A DNA stretch of 64,000 nt, from assembly GCA_027579435.1 (NCBI GenBank), contig JANBPK010000748.1:124001-188000 (forward strand). Reading direction: 5' to 3'. This document shows positions 61,937-64,000 of the stretch, in pieces. The DNA is from Candolleomyces eurysporus. Lineage: Eukaryota; Basidiomycota; Agaricomycetes; Agaricales; Psathyrellaceae. Positions within the stretch are counted from its first letter, which is position 1. Every line of letters begins with the position of its first letter. The position numbers were made by a program, and so were the translations under genes. A model generated the notes under the pieces. It was given only the letters and a program-made list of their open reading frames with translations, was not told where the DNA came from and ran no database searches.

Positions 61937-62764
61937 GTCAAAGCGTGGTGGTAGTTGGGTTCCAAGTTGTTTGAATGTTTCGGCCCAAGTTCAAGCCACG
62001 CTCCGCACCTATCACATGCCCGTGCCGGACGCGGCATTCTTGCGGGGGCAGAAAACCGATGGACTGGGAGGCTGTTCGCGGTTTTGTGGTTCACGGTTCG
62101 TGCATCTGACAAGCAACGCATTGTTGTTCGACCACGCTAACGAGGTAACCACCATATCGCTGGTTGCCGCTTCATGGATCAACTTGAATAATCACAAGCC
62201 TTGCCTTGCTTCGCTACGGCATTGGGATCTCGGTGAGGCTCTGGATTGTTCCAATATTGACTGGCTTTGAATTTGACAAAATTCATTATCGTTCAGTTTG
62301 TGAGTTGCTTGAGGTAAGATGTTTACTGTGCTTATAGCTTAGCTTTGAACACAATGTCAGTCAGTGAATCTGCGAGCGTATTATTGTGGACCCCGGTTTG
62401 AGGGCATCAATGGCGTGTGCTAACGGTATCTGGCCATTGCGACGCCGAGATCACAGAGAAGGCGCCGAGAGGCTGGCTGAAGGCAACGCCGCTCTCTTGA
62501 ATTCCATTTATTGGCGTAGTTGGAAATACCTGAATTTTAATCGGTGTGCAGCTTTTGAGCTTACTTTTTTNAGCGATGCCTGATAATAGCAATTCCTTAT
62601 AATAGAAGATGAGAGTTTTGGCAGTTTGGTCTGAATCACGACGCATAGTAGGCCCTTCCTACAATACTGAGGTCAAAGCGGGAACAATTACCGGTATCAA
62701 AGGATGCAGAACGGGCGAAAGAGGTGGTCAAAGGCAGCTGCCAAGACATAAACAGAGGTAAACT
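61937..62764. other. Intergenic, no supported gene
   Basis: One open frame at 61902-62270 on the + strand overlaps the hypothetical gene and has no family features. There is an N after a T-run at 62571. Confidence 0.5.
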
Positions 62765-63917
62765 GATCGAGGGCCTATCTTTCAAGATACTTAGGGATAG
62801 TTTGGTTGGAGACAGCGACGAGGATTGCAAGTGGTAGGACGAACATAGCGGCAAAAAGCAATACCAGGGGCAGAGCCATACAGTACCACCACCATGGTAC
62901 TTCGGTTTAATTCCGCATGAGATGATAACGGACGTCCTGTTTGACCATTAGCGTTCTCTGAAACCGACTGGCTTTGTCCTTCCGGAACCAGCCTAGTGCC
63001 CCAGAAGTGAGGAGGGGTTCGGGACAAATGGGACTCCGGATTGATGCACGGAAAGTGTGAACGACGATGGCGGAGAACCGTAACCTGGAGAAAGCTAGTC
63101 TCTCGTAGCCAGACTGACGAATGTATGTCTTTGTTTTGCTTTCACTCCGTTCAAGGAAGACATACATATAGGAATAAGCAGATTCATACGACATGGCGGA
63201 CGAAATTGACAGAAATCGGGGAGAGTAGGCGGAATACTTGGCGTGATCGAAGATTGCATTCGCCAGGATATTTTGTACTTGGTATCTCTAACCGGTGTTG
63301 TCGAATAAATGGAATGATGTAATCGGGAAATGCGTTGAATGAAATGTGTTGGTGACTAGAAGAGACCATGATGAGTGTCCATTACTGCTCTGAAATCCAA
63401 AGAAAGACGCACGGTAAACCACGGGAATGATAAATCAGATGATTGAGGCTACTGGATTAGCGAGCGGACTTACTATGCAATTATTGACCGATCGAATGTC
63501 AAAATACCACGCCCTGTTTGAACACCGAACAACGCGTTGACAGTGGCATTCTCCGGAGATATAGACCCATTTTGACGTGTTGAGACCCGTGAAAAAGTAG
63601 ACGGGCACCCGGTACCATACGAAAGCCCCAGCAGCGACGAACAGGAAGAATTTCCCTCGGGGAGCTGCCCTTTCTCAGCCTCTGGCTTAATATGTTTTGT
63701 GTAGACCATCGTAGGGAACGAGCGCTGGTCATACGACATCACGAAGTAAGCCAGCTTGAGAGAAACCGAAGACCTGAGCCCTGAGGGCAAGTAGAATTTG
63801 GTGGGAGTAGGGAACTCGGATGCCATCGAACACCCTGGGGCATACCACAGTTTGCATTGCGTAGACGCCGTTGCATGCGAGATCTCCCATTATTATGACG
63901 CGCGCGTGCTCTTTCAT
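62765..63917 (-). pseudogene. Oligopeptide transporter (OPT family) pseudogene, partial
   Basis: Pieces of an OPT transporter occur in the right order on the minus strand but in different frames and with gaps. KEHARVIIMGDLACNGVYA to SHQILLALRAQVFGFSQAG (63910-63740) matches the KEH-start block. Then VNALFGVQTGRGILTFDRSIIA (63540-63475). After a possible intron comes LVTNTFHST-FPITS-LFDNT (63340-63280). YSAYSPRFLSISSAMSYESA (63230-63180) follows, then FSAIVVHTFRASI (63090-63050) and WWWYCMALPLVLLFAAMFVLP with VSNQTI (62900-62800). The last frame stops where the family should continue for about 150 residues. Several membrane segments are missing. The N-terminal part would lie beyond the window edge. 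A dead gene is the best explanation. Confidence 0.65.
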
Positions 63918-64000
63918 AGAAAGCTGACATAGGTTCAGCGTTCATTTGCGGCTCAACGTGCTGAATACGGTGCGGCAAGATTCAGGCAAGTGGTTACCCA

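Overview
The window looks like nuclear DNA of an agaricomycete (mushroom-forming basidiomycete). Genes carry many 50-70 base GT-AG introns, and they are close to basidiomycete housekeeping and secreted families: an RSC1/2-type bromo-BAH protein, mitochondrial GluRS, WDR59/Mtc5, mitochondrial phosphatidylserine decarboxylase, a glycopeptide/thaumatin-like secreted protein, S10 carboxypeptidases and NACHT NLRs. No rRNA, tRNA or CRISPR was seen.

Layout. 1.4-4.3 kb (+): chromatin remodeller subunit. 5.7-7.5 kb (+): secreted-ectodomain single-pass membrane protein, with an inverted paralogue at 24.9-23.5 kb. 8.6-19.8 kb: a local family of small membrane proteins, each with an N-terminal soluble helical domain (possibly gag-like) joined to a hydrophobic IFI6/ISG12-like domain. 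There are three apparently functional genes (one with the soluble domain duplicated), one clear pseudogene and one ghost, with a NACHT NTPase gene (11.1-13.2 kb) in the middle. 19.9-21.7 kb: beta-helix protein. 22.4-23.2 kb: secreted glycopeptide-like protein. 25.2-46.2 kb: a direct segmental duplication of about 9 kb, each copy holding an S10 carboxypeptidase (+) and a convergent NACHT-ankyrin NLR (-). A third ankyrin 3' fragment marks the junction at 36.6-37.1 kb. 46.9-57.3 kb: a conserved block (GluRS -, WDR59/Mtc5 +, PSD1 +). 58.5-59.3 kb: a detached 5' end of the NACHT-ankyrin family that encodes only the NLR N-terminus. 60.0-61.9 kb: a nucleotidyltransferase-fold gene and a convergent conserved hypothetical gene. 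62.7-63.9 kb: a decayed oligopeptide transporter (-).

How it works together. The accessory half (8-46 kb) reads as a fast-evolving self/non-self recognition neighbourhood: NLRs with different C-termini, amplified in tandem, beside amplified small membrane proteins resembling animal interferon-induced mitochondrial death proteins. A link between NLR and ISG12-like proteins is inference from position and family, not shown by sequence.

Assembly caveat. 14 of 15 N characters follow homopolymer runs. In all six such cases inside coding exons, dropping the N restores the reading frame. Two further +1 shifts lie in or beside G-runs without an N. Several apparently split genes are therefore probably intact.
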